Positions 9,294 to 18,100 of a stretch of DNA of 38,420 nucleotides are shown here, piece by piece. The stretch's first letter is position 1. Each line of letters starts with the position of its first letter. The notes beneath the pieces are model-generated. The model had not been told where the DNA came from. It searched no databases and worked only from the letters and a program-made list of their open reading frames with translations. The position numbers and the translations under genes are program-made. The stretch comes from a candidate division WWE3 bacterium RIFOXYD1_FULL_43_17 (GTDB lineage: Bacteria; Patescibacteriota; WWE3; UBA101185; UBA10185). The DNA lies in the NCBI GenBank assembly GCA_001773385.1, contig MEWJ01000057.1:1-38420 (forward strand), written 5' to 3'.

Positions 9294-9327
9294 CGCTTGC
9301 AGCCGTAAGATAAGCGCAAAATCAGGC

Positions 9328-9356
9328 TTGTCTGAGCCTTGAAAGGATAGTAGAAT
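9328..9356 (+). promoter_or_regulatory. Promoter TTGTCT-N17-TAGAAT, leaderless, for pilM
   Basis: -35 at 9328-9333, -10 at 9351-9356, then 6 nt to ATG 9363. Confidence 0.7.
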
Positions 9357-9362
9357 TTTAGT

Positions 9363-10394
9363 ATGCCCATCGTAGGTTTAAATTTTGGAAGAAGCACATT
9401 TAGAGCTGTAGAACTGGATAAACGCAAGGAAGGATTGATAGTTTCCAACATCGGTACATACGAAAACCCTAAAATTAACTTTTTATCCGATAAAAATGAG
9501 GATATGGACTCGATTGCCGAGCATATTGCCGAGTTTTTTAAAGAAATGGGGTTCGGGACCTCCCACGTGGTTATGGGACTTGATGAGAGCCAGGTGTTTA
9601 TGCGTGTCATAAAAGTTCCGGTGATGAGCGACAAAGAGCTTAAAAGTGCTGTCAGATACGAAGCGGAACAATACATTCCCCTGCCCCTCGATCAGATAAA
9701 TCTTTCCTACCAAAGACTGGATCCCGATCTTACTGAGAAGGACAAAATAAATGTCCAGGTGGTTGCCGCCAAAAAAGATGTACTCGAAAGGTATGTGGCT
9801 ATCGCCAAGAAAGCAAAACTCGTTCCCTATGCGATAGAGCCGGAGACCATAGCGTTGGGTAGAGTCTTGGGCGACTCCTCCGCCGCTCCTCTTGGAACCA
9901 TAGTGATGGATATGGGATTTTCAGGCTCGATAATTGTTGTTACTTACGGAGGTGCGGTAAGGTTTACAAGAACTATTCCGGTGGGTGGGGACATAATTAC
10001 AAAAGCAATCCAACAGGAACTTAATCTGGATATTCAACAGGCCGAAGAATACAAAAAGGTTTATGGAATGGACCCAATGCAGGCAGAAGGCAAGATATTT
10101 AATGTCATCAGGCCGGTAATGGACAACTTAATTCTCGAAATAAAAAGAGCAACTGTATTCTTCACAAAGCATAATAGCTCTGCTAACATTAAGAGGTTGA
10201 TACTGACCGGAGGAACTGCCCTAATGCCCGAACTTTTAACTTACATAGCAAAAAATGTTGATTTTGAAGTACAGCTTGCCAATCCATTGGCAAACTTCCA
10301 ACTTTCACCAAAATTAGAACCAAGAAGAAAGGATCTCAGCCTGGACGGCCCGATGTACTCTACTGCTGTCGGTTTGGCCTTGAGGGAGGTTTAA
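9363..10394 (+). CDS. pilM: Type IV pilus assembly protein PilM
   Basis: GLNFGRSTFRAVEL, AVRYEAEQYIPLPLDQINLSYQ, VMDMGFSGSIIVV, LTGGTALMPELL: actin-like PilM signature. Confidence 0.93.
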   Translation: MPIVGLNFGRSTFRAVELDKRKEGLIVSNIGTYENPKINFLSDKNEDMDSIAEHIAEFFKEMGFGTSHVVMGLDESQVFMRVIKVPVMSDKELKSAVRYEAEQYIPLPLDQINLSYQRLDPDLTEKDKINVQVVAAKKDVLERYVAIAKKAKLVPYAIEPETIALGRVLGDSSAAPLGTIVMDMGFSGSIIVVTYGGAVRFTRTIPVGGDIITKAIQQELNLDIQQAEEYKKVYGMDPMQAEGKIFNVIRPVMDNLILEIKRATVFFTKHNSSANIKRLILTGGTALMPELLTYIAKNVDFEVQLANPLANFQLSPKLEPRRKDLSLDGPMYSTAVGLALREV

Positions 10395-10970
10395 ATGGAA
10401 AATATTAACCTTATTCCACAGGAAGAAATACAGTATCAGGCTAAGGGTAAGGCTGTAAAAGGCACAACAGTATTTTTCATTTTGTTGACCGTCGCGGCTC
10501 TTGGTGTCTCAGGGTATCTTTACTACACGCACTCTGAAATTTCTACAAAGGCGGCTGACGTAGCCAACCAGATAGAGAGCCAGAGAGCAAAAATAAAATC
10601 CCTCTCCGCAACCGAAGTAATCGTCAGAAACCTGGATAAAAAATACAACTCTATCTCGAAACTAATCGCAGAGCGTCCCCACTACTCCCGTCTACTTGCT
10701 GAACTTCAGGTGAGACAGCCGGAAGGTGTGAGAATTGAGTCCATGGACATAAAGGACGGAATCGTAAACTACACTGGTGACGCGGATAATTACATCTTGA
10801 TCGCCAATTTTATAAATAGTCTATTAAATAAGGATTTTCCGGGAGGTGACCCGGAACTAAAGGATTTGTTCACCGAGGTGAAGCTTAATTCCGTCACTCT
10901 CGACCAGAATAAAAGCACCGTAAGATTCTTTATTGTAGTCAACTACGACACAACAAAAATAAAATTATGA
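10395..10970 (+). CDS. pilN: Type IV pilus assembly protein PilN
   Basis: INLIPQEE start, single TM, coiled coil; follows pilM. Confidence 0.85.
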   Translation: MENINLIPQEEIQYQAKGKAVKGTTVFFILLTVAALGVSGYLYYTHSEISTKAADVANQIESQRAKIKSLSATEVIVRNLDKKYNSISKLIAERPHYSRLLAELQVRQPEGVRIESMDIKDGIVNYTGDADNYILIANFINSLLNKDFPGGDPELKDLFTEVKLNSVTLDQNKSTVRFFIVVNYDTTKIKL

Positions 10971-11836
10971 ACGAAGAAAATATAGAAAATAAAATTAAGG
11001 AATTAAACCTAAGCGCAATTAAAGATGTAATTGTGGATTTTGTATTTCCGATTATCGGTTTGGGTATTACAGTTGTGTTGTTCTTTGTCTACATCAAACC
11101 TACCTACGCCAAAGTTAATGAACTTAAACAACAGGTGACTGAACGAACTGCGGTGCTGGAAGTTTTAAACACCAAAGCTGCGGCCCTTACAAAAATGAAA
11201 GACTTTAACACGGTTTTGGAAGAAAATGCCAGCCTGGTGGAAAGATTGTATGTTTCGGAGTCAAACGTTCCTCAACTTCTCGACCAGGTTCATCAAATCG
11301 CAACTAACGCAGGAATGTCCGTGGACCGTTTGAATTATTCTTACTCCGGAGGAACAACAGGTGCGAACGCTGATGCTATCGCAGATCAAAGGAAAGAAGA
11401 TATTAGCGGGGTTGTTAATGTTGCTGCGACGGTAACCGGTTCTTATGAGCAGATGGTCGTGTTCATGCAGGAAATTGAGAAGGCAGCGAGAATTGCCTAC
11501 GTCACCACTTTCAGATTTGGGAAAGATTCAAATATAAGTGCTGATACTTTGATAAACGTAAATGTAAATGTTGACTCACCCTACATGTATGTACAATCTA
11601 TCGCCGTGACCGATGATCCTATTACTTTGGATATTACTTCACCGGCTTTTGTCGCGTTCATGAACAGTGTGAAAGATTACAAATATTACGAATTTCTTAA
11701 CCCCGATATAGTCACTACCGAAGAAGTTGAAACCACGGAAACAGCTGTTCCTGCAGGAGAAACTTCTGAGCAACCACTTGTGGAACAACCGGCCGTAGAA
11801 CAACCTGATGAGCCAGAGACACCGTTTGACTTGTAA
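10967..11836 (+). CDS. pilO: PilO-like pilus assembly protein
   Basis: N-terminal TM, coiled coil, position after pilN, overlapping start. Confidence 0.75.
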   Translation: MNEENIENKIKELNLSAIKDVIVDFVFPIIGLGITVVLFFVYIKPTYAKVNELKQQVTERTAVLEVLNTKAAALTKMKDFNTVLEENASLVERLYVSESNVPQLLDQVHQIATNAGMSVDRLNYSYSGGTTGANADAIADQRKEDISGVVNVAATVTGSYEQMVVFMQEIEKAARIAYVTTFRFGKDSNISADTLINVNVNVDSPYMYVQSIAVTDDPITLDITSPAFVAFMNSVKDYKYYEFLNPDIVTTEEVETTETAVPAGETSEQPLVEQPAVEQPDEPETPFDL

Positions 11837-11850
11837 AAATCTCTGAAAAA

Positions 11851-12519
11851 TTACGCGTCCGGAGAATTATCCTTTTTCCACTTCTCTATCTCTTTGTGAT
11901 TGCCTGAAAGTAAAACATCCGGAACCTTTTTCCCTTTGAATATTTCCGGCCTTGTGTATTGTGGATATTCTAAACTTCCGTTAGAAAATGATTCGTTTGT
12001 TACGGCGTCTTCTTTTTCTATGACCTGTGGTAACAGTCTGGTGACGCTTTCCAGTATCGTTAATGCCGGTACTTCCCCGCCCGAAAGAACATAGTCCCCG
12101 ATACTTATGATGTCGGTAACATAATTTTCTTCTACTCTGGCGTCAACTCCTTCGTATCTCCCGCATATTAAAGTGACTTCTCGCGCTTTAGTTAATTCTT
12201 CCGCGTATTTTTGATTATATTTTTTGCCGCGGGGTGACAGCAATATCACGCGGGTGCCCCCTTTTTTTATTGTGTCCTCAGGCGACTCTCCGTGAATATC
12301 GTTTAGTGCATCGTAGATAGGTTGAGGCATAAGCAACATTCCGGTGCCCCCTCCAAATGGTTTATCGTCGACAGTTCCTCTTTTGTCGAGGGCATAATCT
12401 CTGAGGTTCCACAGCTTGTATTCGGCTGCGTTTTTTTCCACTGCCCTTTTGAAAGGTAAAAATTCTAAATGAGGTTGTATAAGTTCGGGAAATAAAGTGA
12501 GAACGTTAAATCTGATCAT
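11851..12519 (-). CDS. trmD: tRNA (guanine-N1-)-methyltransferase TrmD
   Basis: FNVLTLFPELI, KPFGGGTGMLLMPQPIYDAL, LICGRYEGVDARVEE, SIGDYVLSGGE. Confidence 0.97.
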   Translation of the reverse strand: MIRFNVLTLFPELIQPHLEFLPFKRAVEKNAAEYKLWNLRDYALDKRGTVDDKPFGGGTGMLLMPQPIYDALNDIHGESPEDTIKKGGTRVILLSPRGKKYNQKYAEELTKAREVTLICGRYEGVDARVEENYVTDIISIGDYVLSGGEVPALTILESVTRLLPQVIEKEDAVTNESFSNGSLEYPQYTRPEIFKGKKVPDVLLSGNHKEIEKWKKDNSPDA

Positions 12520-12748
12520 CTTCTTTTATGTTAACACTTATTCTTATGTCGTCTTTGATTGCTTTAGCCTTGGCCATGTTTCTGATACTTTTGATGTTTC
12601 TTCCTTCTTTGCCTATTAATGTTCCCATGTCTTCTTTGGCCGCTGAAATTGTGTAAACAAAGACACCTTCTTCGTTAATCTCTTCAACTTCGATAGCTTC
12701 GGGTTTGGATACTATTTGTCGGACAATGTAAATTATGAAGTCTTTCAT
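12506..12748 (-). CDS. KH-domain RNA-binding protein (KhpA-like)
   Basis: IGKEGRNIKSIR KH motif; between rpsP and trmD. Confidence 0.9.
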   Translation of the reverse strand: MKDFIIYIVRQIVSKPEAIEVEEINEEGVFVYTISAAKEDMGTLIGKEGRNIKSIRNMAKAKAIKDDIRISVNIKEDDQI

Positions 12749-12749
12749 A

Positions 12750-13112
12750 TTAAGCCTGTTCGGGGGTTTCTTCGGTAGCTGGTGCAGTCTCTTCGGTTAC
12801 AGATTTTTCTTCTTTGACTTCTTTTTCTGTACCTTTTTCTGCAGTTTCTTCTTTACCGGGCCTGTATTTTGTGTATTCGTATTTTCCTTCTACAATTCTT
12901 TTCACTGCGTCCGATACAATTGCGCCCTTTGATATCCAATCCTGGAATTTTTTCTTGTCGTAGTCAAATGATGCGGGGGTTGTTGACGGATTATAATATC
13001 CGATCAAATCCAAATATTTACCGTCTCTTTTGGTTCTGGTTTGCGTAGCCACCATTCTGTAAGATGGTAAATTTTTTCGCCCTGTTCTTGTTAATCTGAT
13101 TGTTACCGACAT
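12750..13112 (-). CDS. rpsP: 30S ribosomal protein S16 with acidic C-terminal extension
   Basis: VTIRLTRTGRKNLPSYRMVATQTRTKRDGKYLDLIGYYNP. Confidence 0.95.
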   Translation of the reverse strand: MSVTIRLTRTGRKNLPSYRMVATQTRTKRDGKYLDLIGYYNPSTTPASFDYDKKKFQDWISKGAIVSDAVKRIVEGKYEYTKYRPGKEETAEKGTEKEVKEEKSVTEETAPATEETPEQA

Positions 13113-13121
13113 AACTGGTTG

Positions 13122-13130
13122 ATTTTAGCA
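13122..13130 (-). promoter_or_regulatory. Extended -10 TGCTAAAAT, 9 nt before rpsP ATG
   Basis: TG-C-TAAAAT on minus strand, N9, ATG at 13112. Confidence 0.5.
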
Positions 13131-13167
13131 GATGGGGTTGGGGTTGTCTACACCTCAACAATAACCT

Positions 13168-13866
13168 TTAATCGCCTTTTTCCATTCTTTTTAAACCACT
13201 TTCAGCCGCTGCCTGCTCAGCTCTTTGCTTGCTTTTTCCTTCTCCGATGCCCCAACTCTCTTTGCCTATGAAAACACCCATCTTAAAGGTTTTTTCGTGG
13301 TCAGGTCCCCAGGAATCTATTATCTGGTAAACCGGTGTTATGCCGAATTTGTCCTGTGCCATTTCCTGAAATTGGGATTTTGAGTCTTTGAAGATGTCGT
13401 TGTCGACTATGTTGGAAATTTTGGAGAAGAGCTCTTTTTCCAGGAATTGACGGCATATTTCAAGTCCTCTATCAAGGTAAAGGGCACCCAGCACTGCTTC
13501 GAAAGTGTTGGCCAGTATATATTCCCGTTCTCTGCCTCCTGTTGCTTCCTCGCCGTTAGACAGGAGAAGAAGACTGCCATATCCCATCCTTTTAGCTTCC
13601 TGAGCCAGAGAGGATGTGCATACTACCGATGAGCGGTAGTTTGTCATTTCTCCCTCGGGAGCTTCGGGGTAGGTTTTGTAGAGAAATTCGCTGGATAGAA
13701 GCTGAAGTACGGCGTCCCCCAAAAATTCCAGCCTTTCGTTAGAAGGGTTTTCGCATTCGTGGTGTTCGTTTAAGTACGAGCGGTGAGTAAAGGCTGTTTT
13801 AAACAGATTTTCATCATCCAGGTCCGGACCTAATATTTGTTTTGTTTTATCGAAATCAAACGGCAT
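13168..13866 (-). CDS. rnc: Ribonuclease III
   Basis: NERLEFLGDAVLQLL, dsRBD-like C-terminus GEGKSKQRAEQAAAESGLK. Confidence 0.96.
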   Translation of the reverse strand: MPFDFDKTKQILGPDLDDENLFKTAFTHRSYLNEHHECENPSNERLEFLGDAVLQLLSSEFLYKTYPEAPEGEMTNYRSSVVCTSSLAQEAKRMGYGSLLLLSNGEEATGGREREYILANTFEAVLGALYLDRGLEICRQFLEKELFSKISNIVDNDIFKDSKSQFQEMAQDKFGITPVYQIIDSWGPDHEKTFKMGVFIGKESWGIGEGKSKQRAEQAAAESGLKRMEKGD

Positions 13867-13935
13867 TATCTACTTTTCCGTGCCCGTGCCGAACTTTCTC
13901 CGCGACACCCGTCACGGGTAAAATACGGCCGGATA

Positions 13936-14172
13936 CTAATCAATTTTCTCACTAAGCAGGTCTATTAAATCCTGCACTGTTACAATGTTTTCCTGCTCAG
14001 ACACCAGCTCTACCTGAAACATTTCTTCAAGTTCGGAAAGTATCTCGAGAAGCTCCATTTCACCTACGTTAAGATCGTCCTCGAAAAACGAGCTTTCGTG
14101 TATTTCAGAGGGAGAGACGCCCGCTTTTTCCTCTATAACCTTTTTAGTTTTTGCAAAATATTCGCTATTCAT
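13936..14172 (-). CDS. Acyl carrier protein-like protein lacking the phosphopantetheine Ser
   Basis: ESSFFEDDLNVGEMELLEILSELEEMFQVEL aligns to the ACP DSL region with GEM replacing DSL; adjacent to rnc. Confidence 0.8.
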   Translation of the reverse strand: MNSEYFAKTKKVIEEKAGVSPSEIHESSFFEDDLNVGEMELLEILSELEEMFQVELVSEQENIVTVQDLIDLLSEKID

Positions 14173-14602
14173 CTTTTTTCTCCAAATAAATTCCTATAAC
14201 TGTGCCGAGAACCCCGTTCACAAATTTGTGTGAAGTGTCGTTCCCGAACTCTTTGGCCAGTTCGACGGCTTCGTCCACCACAACCTTGACCGGTGCCTTT
14301 TTACCGAACAGCAACTCAAAGACCGCAATTCTGAGTACTACTAAATCAACTTTGGCTATTTTGTCAATAGGCCACTCCGGCGCACTTTCTTCGATTACCT
14401 TATCTATCTCGTTAATATGGGATTTGACACCCTCAAAAATGTACTCAGTCAGCTCGGTGTCTTGTTCACCCGGCTGTTCTTCCAAAAGGTCTTTTGACAA
14501 CATAATTGCGTCCGTTTTATCGGTTTCCGTAAACAGCCAGCAAAAAATAGAGGTCAAAGCTAGTTTTCTGGAAGTGTGCCTCGGATCCGCGAAAGATTTC
14601 AT
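14165..14602 (-). CDS. nusB: Transcription antitermination protein NusB
   Basis: SRKLALTSIFCWLF, VDLVVLRIAVFELLF, VVVDEAVELAKEFG, KFVNGVLG. Confidence 0.93.
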   Translation of the reverse strand: MKSFADPRHTSRKLALTSIFCWLFTETDKTDAIMLSKDLLEEQPGEQDTELTEYIFEGVKSHINEIDKVIEESAPEWPIDKIAKVDLVVLRIAVFELLFGKKAPVKVVVDEAVELAKEFGNDTSHKFVNGVLGTVIGIYLEKKDE

Positions 14603-14608
14603 TATGTA

Positions 14609-14614
14609 ATTATA
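14609..14614 (-). promoter_or_regulatory. -10 TATAAT exactly 6 nt before nusB ATG
   Basis: Minus strand GATATAATTACATAATG. Confidence 0.6.
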
Positions 14615-14623
14615 TCCGAATTA

Positions 14624-14770
14624 TTAAAGCTCGATATACTCTTCAACGTGAGGTCTTTTGTAAGCTTTGTTGTCCGAAGTTTTTACAGCCTGAACGCGCA
14701 CTCTTTTGTAGTGAGCGCCTCTCTTTTTTCTTGTTCTTGATAGAGAATGTTTTCTTTTTGGTACTGCCAT
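14624..14770 (-). CDS. rpmF: 50S ribosomal protein L32
   Basis: MAVPKRKHSLSRTRKKRGAHYK; start corrected from 14842. Confidence 0.93.
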   Translation of the reverse strand: MAVPKRKHSLSRTRKKRGAHYKRVRVQAVKTSDNKAYKRPHVEEYIEL

Positions 14771-14779
14771 ACAGTGTGA

Positions 14780-14808
14780 AATATAAAGGTTTGAGGCTTT
14801 GCTGTCAA
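14780..14808 (-). promoter_or_regulatory. Promoter TTGACA-N17-TATATT for rpmF, near-leaderless
   Basis: -35 at 14808-14803, -10 at 14785-14780, 9 nt to ATG. Confidence 0.75.
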
Positions 14809-14826
14809 ATAGAATCGATTCCCGAG

Positions 14827-14855
14827 TTGCCAAGACCCCCAAAATATGCTATAAG
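14827..14855 (+). promoter_or_regulatory. Promoter TTGCCA-N17-TATAAG (extended TGC) for small ORF 14904
   Basis: Spacing 17; about 42-nt leader with SD AAAGGAG. Confidence 0.5.
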
Positions 14856-14903
14856 TTACTTTGCTTTTCCGGAAACCATTGATATCTTAAAGGAGATGTA
14901 CTA

Positions 14904-15128
14904 ATGACCGCAGAACTTGAAATGCAACTTGTAAAAATGGGATGGGAGTTTATGGGTACAATTGTTGGGTCGAGGAAGGTCTATAAAGACAAACAGGGTT
15001 CCTTTCGGATTGTCACAATGGATAACGGCCAGTTTTCCTATGTGATTAAAAGCATTGGCCCCGGTTTCTCGACAAAACAAGATGTTGAAAAATCAGTTCT
15101 TCCGACATCTGTTGCCTGGATTGGTTAA
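14904..15128 (+). CDS. Small hypothetical protein (74 aa)
   Basis: SD AAAGGAG, own promoter, followed by terminator hairpin. Confidence 0.75.
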   Translation: MTAELEMQLVKMGWEFMGTIVGSRKVYKDKQGSFRIVTMDNGQFSYVIKSIGPGFSTKQDVEKSVLPTSVAWIG

Positions 15129-15166
15129 TCGGTAAGTTTTAGTTGAAAAGCTGGAAAAGCAAAAAG

Positions 15167-15198
15167 GGGTTGTTGAATTACTCGAGTATCAACAACCC
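15167..15198. terminator. Bidirectional terminator overlapping the rsmD 3' end
   Basis: GGGTTGTTGA...TCAACAACCC 10-bp stem flanked by AAAAA and CTTTCTTTTTT. Confidence 0.8.
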
Positions 15199-15746
15199 TC
15201 TTTCTTTTTTATAATGTCGAACACACTAACACCGAACTTCCTGGTATTGGCTACTTCAAATATCGTCTTTTCAAGGATTTGTGCTATGTCTACCCCATCC
15301 TCGTGAAAATAAAATATTACGCCCCCATCTTTTAGAGAGTTACCCAGATTTTTAAATAAATGCGCGTGGGAAGTATCGTTGTAAAAAGGGTCCATAAAGA
15401 TCAGGTCATACTTCGTTTCGGTGCTTGCAACGTACTTAACGGCATTTTTTAGCGTAACAGAAGATTTTTCAAAAAAATTACAGTCTTCCACGTTTTTTCT
15501 TATAGCTTCGGCACTCTCCTTATTCCCGTCCACGAAGTCACACCAGGACGCTCCTCTGCTCAGAGCCTCGATACCTAAATTCCCACTACCCGCAAACAAA
15601 TCCAGACACACTGCCCCTTCAATCTTTTCTCCGATAATAGAAAACATAGAGGATTTAGCAATTTCCTGAACTGCCCTAAAACCGGGTATTTCCGGTGCAA
15701 TAAGCTTTTTATTTTTTGCGGAGCCTGTTGTGATTCTTAATTCCAT
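15189..15746 (-). CDS. rsmD: 16S rRNA (guanine(966)-N(2))-methyltransferase RsmD
   Basis: VCLDLFAGSGNLGIEALSRGA, YDLIFMDPFY. Confidence 0.93.
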   Translation of the reverse strand: MELRITTGSAKNKKLIAPEIPGFRAVQEIAKSSMFSIIGEKIEGAVCLDLFAGSGNLGIEALSRGASWCDFVDGNKESAEAIRKNVEDCNFFEKSSVTLKNAVKYVASTETKYDLIFMDPFYNDTSHAHLFKNLGNSLKDGGVIFYFHEDGVDIAQILEKTIFEVANTRKFGVSVFDIIKKKEGC

Positions 15747-15747
15747 A

Positions 15748-17757
15748 CTAGTTGTTAGGTATATATTCTCCTGCTTCCTGTGTCAATCTTTCTTTTAGCA
15801 GAGGGTAATAGTCCAAAAATGGGTAAATTTCCTTGGCCTCATCTTTTGCTTCTTCCAGCATTTTTACGTTAAACATATCGGCTATTTTGAATTTTTTGAA
15901 CCCGTGTTGTATTGCCCCGAAAATATCGCCCTGCCCTCTCACCCTCATATCTATTTCTGCGAGCTCCATACCATTATCTATGTTTTCCAGGTTTTTCAGT
16001 CTTGAGTAGGCACCGGGTGAGTGGGTACTTAGAAAAGTCAGACAAAAGCCTTCTTTTGAGCCCCTGCCGACCCTTCCCCGCAATTGGTGTAAACTGGCCA
16101 GTCCGTACCTTTCTGCGCTCTCTATGACCATTACAGTGGCTTCAGGCACGTCAATTCCCACTTCTATGACCGGGGTGGACACCAGCACTTTTATCTTGCC
16201 CTTTCTGAACTTCTCAACGACCTCTTCTTTTTCCTTGGGTTTCATTTTTCCGTGGAGGAGACCCATTTCGACGTCCTTAAAGTAAGTTTTTTTGAGTGAT
16301 GCGTATTCGGCTTCGGCGGCTTTAACGTTTTCAAAGCTCAAAGTTTCGCTTTCTTCGATTAAAGGACAGACGATAAAAGTAGGTTCATTTTTCTGTCTTA
16401 TCCACCGGTAAGCCTTGTCCCTGGCGTTTTCGGGTATTACTTTGGTGGAAATTTTTCTTTCTTTATTTGGATGCGTGTCCAAAACCGATATTGAGAGGTC
16501 TCCGTAAATGGTAAGGGCAAGTGTTCTTGGTATTGGTGTGGCCGTCATTGCAAGTAAATGAGGCACTGTTCCGTCGTTAGCGATTTCCAGGATTTTTCCC
16601 CTCTGTTCTACTCCGAATCTATGCTGTTCGTCGATAACGACCAGTTCTACATTTTTAAATTTTTCTTTGGAGTAAATGAGAGCGTGCGTTCCTATTAAAA
16701 TGTCAAAATCGGCGCCATCAGGCTTTGTAGAACCCGTAATGAGGTCAATTTTTACCCCAAAGGGAGATAAGAGACGGGTAAATGTTTCATAGAGCTGAGC
16801 AGCCAATATTTCAGTAGGAGCCATGTAAAGGGTTTTAAATCCATTGAGATGTGTGTTGTAAGCGGCAATTAGGGCAACCAGCGTTTTTCCCGTTCCGACA
16901 TCTCCTTCAAGTAAGCGGTTCATAGGGTGTTTTTTAGTCAGATCTTCCAGGATTTCATTTACTGATTTTTCCTGCGAATTAGTAAGTTTAAACGGTAGTG
17001 ACGATATAAAAGCATCGATTTGGGTATCTTTTATAGCCATTCCGGTGCTTTTGAGCGTAGATTGCCACTGAACGCGCCTTTTTTCCACTTTTAGCAGTTC
17101 GAGGAACAACTCTTCGAACCGGAATCTCTTCCTTGATTTTTCAGCGTTAATTTCTGTGTCCGGAAAATGAATTTGTTTAAGTGACCAGTCGAATGTACTC
17201 AAATCGTGTTTTTTAATTGTGTTTTCGGGTAAAAATTCTTCAAGTTCGATTCCCCCCAATACGACGTCGTTAATTCTAGCCCTTAACCACTTGGATGAGA
17301 CTCCATAGGTTTCAGGATAAACCGGCACCAGACGCCCGGTGTTCAAATTCACTTCCCTACTCTCCTCAAGCTCGGGGCTGATAAAAGAAAGTTTCCTGTC
17401 AAAGGTACCGACCTTACCGCTTACCGTATATTCCCGTCCTGTTTTTATTGTTGTTTTAAGATAGTGTTGGTTGAAGAATATAAGATCGATTTTTTCTGTG
17501 CCGCTACTTACGGCAACTTTTGTAAGTCTTTTTCCGTTTCTCGTGAAAATATTTGTTACTGATTCGACAACTCCTTTGATAGTGGCCGTTTCATTTTCCA
17601 GCAGTGCGCTGATATTTTTTACATTAGAATAGTCCTCGTATCTAAAAGGAAAGTGGTACAACAAGTCCTGAACTGTCCCAATTTCTAAATTTTCCAGAAG
17701 TTTTTTGTATTTTGGCCCGATCTTCGGCACCACTCCGACGGGGGAAGTCAGTTTCAT
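15748..17757 (-). CDS. recG: ATP-dependent DNA helicase RecG
   Basis: LLEGDVGTGKTLVALIAA, DEQHRFGVEQR, MTATPIPRTLALTIYGDL, QLRGRVGRG. Confidence 0.97.
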   Translation of the reverse strand: MKLTSPVGVVPKIGPKYKKLLENLEIGTVQDLLYHFPFRYEDYSNVKNISALLENETATIKGVVESVTNIFTRNGKRLTKVAVSSGTEKIDLIFFNQHYLKTTIKTGREYTVSGKVGTFDRKLSFISPELEESREVNLNTGRLVPVYPETYGVSSKWLRARINDVVLGGIELEEFLPENTIKKHDLSTFDWSLKQIHFPDTEINAEKSRKRFRFEELFLELLKVEKRRVQWQSTLKSTGMAIKDTQIDAFISSLPFKLTNSQEKSVNEILEDLTKKHPMNRLLEGDVGTGKTLVALIAAYNTHLNGFKTLYMAPTEILAAQLYETFTRLLSPFGVKIDLITGSTKPDGADFDILIGTHALIYSKEKFKNVELVVIDEQHRFGVEQRGKILEIANDGTVPHLLAMTATPIPRTLALTIYGDLSISVLDTHPNKERKISTKVIPENARDKAYRWIRQKNEPTFIVCPLIEESETLSFENVKAAEAEYASLKKTYFKDVEMGLLHGKMKPKEKEEVVEKFRKGKIKVLVSTPVIEVGIDVPEATVMVIESAERYGLASLHQLRGRVGRGSKEGFCLTFLSTHSPGAYSRLKNLENIDNGMELAEIDMRVRGQGDIFGAIQHGFKKFKIADMFNVKMLEEAKDEAKEIYPFLDYYPLLKERLTQEAGEYIPNN

Positions 17758-17764
17758 TAAATAT

Positions 17765-17770
17765 ATTTTA
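17765..17770 (-). promoter_or_regulatory. -10 TAAAAT, 7 nt before recG ATG
   Basis: Minus strand GTAAAATATATTTAATG. Confidence 0.45.
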
Positions 17771-17827
17771 CTTGTTTTCAGAATTAACGTAACATTTATC
17801 GGTTAACCACATGAGAGGAGAGTAAAA

Positions 17828-18046
17828 ATGAGCGTGTTTGATGCTGAGACGTTACCTGTCGGATTCAGTGATATCAATATTGCTTCGATGATCGTTAAGG
17901 AATACACGGATTTGTTTCCCGAAGACGATTATGTGCCGGAGATTGAAAAGTGCTGCGATGCGAACGGTTTTTCAGTAGTAATAAATGTTCCTAAAGAAAA
18001 GTATACTAACTTCGATTTTGCGTTCATGGTAGTCACAGGTGGTTAG
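17828..18046 (+). CDS. Small hypothetical protein (72 aa)
   Basis: SD GAGAGGAGAG upstream, terminator downstream. Confidence 0.7.
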   Translation: MSVFDAETLPVGFSDINIASMIVKEYTDLFPEDDYVPEIEKCCDANGFSVVINVPKEKYTNFDFAFMVVTGG

Positions 18047-18056
18047 CAGTTTGTAG

Positions 18057-18095
18057 GCCGGGTTTTTGCTTCCCTTAAAGGATCAAACGCCCGGC
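18057..18095. terminator. Stem GCCGGG...CCCGGC between convergent small genes
   Basis: 6-bp GC-rich stem with potential internal pairing. Confidence 0.55.
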
Positions 18096-18100
18096 ATTTC

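Noticed and set aside
12735-12932. Phe/Cys-rich plus-strand ORF
   Set aside because: Antisense shadow of the acidic C-terminal tail of S16
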